From: Sedimentisphaerales bacterium | GTDB taxonomy: Bacteria > Planctomycetota > Phycisphaerae > Sedimentisphaerales > Anaerohalosphaeraceae | Assembly (NCBI GenBank): GCA_028282905.1 | Contig: JANQGW010000159.1 | Coordinates: 1-42,179 of the forward strand | DNA length: 42,179 nt | Reading direction: 5' to 3' | Shown here: piece by piece, positions 41,061 through 42,179 of the stretch | Position numbering within the stretch: position 1 is the first letter of the stretch | Layout: every line of letters starts with the position of its first letter | The notes under the pieces: generated by a model | Told to the model about the DNA's origin: nothing | What the model saw: only the letters and a program-made list of their open reading frames with translations | Database searches by the model: none | Position numbers and translations under genes: made by a program

Positions 41061-41085
41061 TCAAACTGGCCGATAGCCAGTTTGA
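41061..41085 (-). terminator. Hairpin immediately 3' of tRNA-Leu
   Basis: TCAAACTGGC (41061-41070) and GCCAGTTTGA (41076-41085) form a perfect 10-base stem around CGATA, 4 bases beyond the tRNA 3' end on the minus strand. It has no T tract, so a processing or termination role is only likely, not certain. Confidence 0.45.
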
Positions 41086-41089
41086 TTAG

Positions 41090-41172
41090 TGCGGGCGAGA
41101 GGAGTCGAACCTCCACACCACTAGGGTACAAGAACCTAAATCTTGCGCGTCTGCCAGTTCCGCCACGCCCGC
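41090..41172 (-). tRNA. tRNA-Leu(UAG)
   Basis: An 83-base class II tRNA on the minus strand. Acceptor GCGGGCG pairs with CGCCCGC and is followed by discriminator A. The anticodon arm CAAGA-TTTAGGT-TCTTG has anticodon TAG. A long variable arm (TACCCTAGTGGTGT region) and the T arm GGAGG-TTCGACT-CCTCT follow. CCA is not encoded. Confidence 0.95.
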
Positions 41173-41209
41173 ATTTTATTATTGATTAATGATTATTGAC
41201 GAGTGATGA

Positions 41210-41506
41210 TTAGAAAAGCGAGTCGTCCTCGTCTTCATCCTCAATGTCTTCTTCGTCTTCGAGTTCGTCGTCATCATCATCTTCCGGCTCATCGTCGGAA
41301 ATCTCCTCGATACGTTTTTCCGCATCCAGCAAAATCTCCCGGCAATGCTTGATCAGGGCCATGCCCTTTTCGTACTGGCCCAGGCTCTCGGCCAGCGAAA
41401 CCTGGCCGGTTTCGATCTTGTCGACAATCGCCGTCAAGTCGCCAATCGCCTGCTCAAACGAGACGTTTTCAAAGTCGTTTTTCGAATTATTCTTCTTTTT
41501 CGCCAT
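41210..41506 (-). CDS. xseB: Exodeoxyribonuclease VII small subunit
   Basis: A 98-residue protein. Residues 12-68 (FENVSFEQAIGDLTAIVDKIETGQVSLAESLGQYEKGMALIKHCREILLDAEKRIEEI) are the complete XseB helical core, which wraps the large subunit in the single-strand-specific nuclease. The remaining ~30 residues are an unusually long, almost purely acidic tail (Asp/Glu), absent from typical 70-80-residue XseB. The gene follows xseA on the minus strand with a 136-base gap that holds dispersed repeat C3 and an ACCCC-TTC-GGGGT hairpin, so the usual tight xseA-xseB coupling has been lost here. Confidence 0.93.
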   Translation of the reverse strand: MAKKKNNSKNDFENVSFEQAIGDLTAIVDKIETGQVSLAESLGQYEKGMALIKHCREILLDAEKRIEEISDDEPEDDDDDELEDEEDIEDEDEDDSLF

Positions 41507-41572
41507 TATCGCACCCCTTCGGGGTTTATCCCGTCGCTATCGCTCAGGCTTTTGTTTCAAGTTCTCACCATC

Positions 41573-41632
41573 GTCATTCCGAACGTAGTGAGGAATCTAT
41601 TTAAACAGCTATCCCGACGCAGTCGGGATTCC
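41573..41632 (+). repeat. Dispersed repeat, family C copy 3, inside the xseA-xseB gap
   Basis: GTCATTCCGAACGTAGTGAG and GAATCTATTTAAACAG is followed by a perfect hairpin ATCCCGAC-GCA-GTCGGGAT. Head and tail layout match copies 1 and 2, but the hairpin sequence differs. Confidence 0.85.
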
Positions 41633-41642
41633 GCATTAATCA

Positions 41643-42179
41643 TTATTCAATTTTCTCGACCCGGCTGTGAATCTTCTTGCCGCCGGCCAATTCTGTGGTC
41701 AGCGGATCGCCGACAGCCACATCGCTTTCGGCGGTCACAACACCGCCGGTGCGTTCGCTCATCGTAATGCTGTAGCCGCGATTGAGCACCGATCTCGGGT
41801 CCAGAGCGACGAGTCTATTCTCTAACGCCGCCAATTTCAACTGATTTCTGCTGACAATCTTAACAATCGCCGCCTGATTACGAGCCGAAAACCGCTCCAG
41901 GGCCATATTCTGCCGTGAAATCAGCCGGGACGGTTCGATTTTCTGCAAAGCCGCCCGCATCCGGTCCAGTTTTTCACGGAAATCCATCGTCAGCGACCGG
42001 CCCGCGTGGCTCAGTCGCGTTGCCAGTTCATCGACCCGCTGTGTCGCTGCTTCGACCGGCCCCAGCGGGCTGCGGAACACCCGGCTGGCCAAAACCGTCT
42101 GCAATTGATTGCGGCTGAGCTGAACCCGCGACCGCATATCCAGAACCAGATGCCGCTTGCGAGCGTACAATCGCAGCAA
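41643..42179 (-). CDS. xseA: Exodeoxyribonuclease VII large subunit, C-terminal part (5' end outside window)
   Basis: The open frame enters from the right window edge, so only the last ~178 residues are present and the true start is not visible. The visible part is a long coiled-coil (RSRVQLSRNQLQTVLASRVF ... RMRAALQKIEPSRLISRQNMAL) followed by LENRLVALDPRSVLNRGYSITMSERTGGVVTAESDVAVGDPLTTELAGGKKIHSRV. This matches the C-terminal region of XseA, where 'LDP..VL.RGY' and the final beta strands are conserved. With XseB it forms exonuclease VII, which degrades single-stranded DNA from both ends. The N-terminal OB fold and catalytic region lie beyond the window. Confidence 0.93.
   Translation of the reverse strand: MLRLYARKRHLVLDMRSRVQLSRNQLQTVLASRVFRSPLGPVEAATQRVDELATRLSHAGRSLTMDFREKLDRMRAALQKIEPSRLISRQNMALERFSARNQAAIVKIVSRNQLKLAALENRLVALDPRSVLNRGYSITMSERTGGVVTAESDVAVGDPLTTELAGGKKIHSRVEKIE

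Overview
The window looks like a chromosomal segment of a Planctomycetota bacterium, most likely of class Phycisphaerae or the Sedimentisphaerales. This is an inference from gene content: LamG, parallel beta-helix and He_PIG surface proteins, a C-terminal single dockerin-like repeat, a large secreted PQQ-type beta-propeller carrying a methyltransferase-like domain, a PL10 pectate lyase, a GH130 phosphorylase, an anaerobic sulfatase maturase and EpsI. Base composition is moderate, with AT-rich pockets at about 3.3-4.0 kb and 21.4-22.7 kb.

Layout. (1) 1-3.2 kb, minus strand: the distal part of an exopolysaccharide operon (flippase, polysaccharide pyruvyl transferase, FrhB-like Fe-S protein cut by the window edge). 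(2) 4.0-9.9 kb, plus strand: two very large secreted proteins, the first preceded by a leader full of inverted repeats. (3) 10.0-18.2 kb: a lone exosortase-associated EpsI protein, divergent from a tightly packed operon encoding acyl carrier protein, AsnB-type amidotransferase, two paralogous AMP-forming ligases, a NadE-like PP-loop ligase and a membrane-anchored SGNH-like protein. This resembles the acyl/amide-forming sets that accompany exosortase loci, and it probably activates a carboxylate and amidates it for an envelope or secreted product. (4) 18.2-22.7 kb: DUF503, M48 protease, YkgJ Fe-S/zinc cluster protein, a nickel superoxide dismutase with a Sec-type signal, and two AT-rich hypothetical genes. 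(5) 22.7-27.5 kb, minus strand: GH130, ferritin-like protein, PL10 lyase, a REP-associated tyrosine transposase bracketed by inverted REP hairpins, and a GT4 glycosyltransferase. (6) 27.57-28.8 kb, plus strand: a retron-type reverse transcriptase with both retron hallmark motifs, an N-terminal membrane anchor, and an upstream stretch that folds as a plausible msr-msd RNA. This is the best candidate for an undescribed system. (7) 28.9-42.2 kb: a small membrane protein, anaerobic sulfatase maturase, tRNA-Lys, three very large secreted proteins (beta-helix, PQQ propeller/methyltransferase, double DUF3857-transglutaminase), tRNA-Leu, and the xseA-xseB exonuclease VII genes, with xseA cut by the window edge.

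Three dispersed intergenic repeat families were found by eye. One is a C-rich REP hairpin linked to the transposase. One is a GTCATTCCGAGCG-type element, each copy followed by a variable hairpin. One is a short-period ATTCGTGTCC/AATCCGCGA element lying 3' of minus-strand genes.

All calls come from reading the sequence and from family knowledge; no database search or folding program was run.
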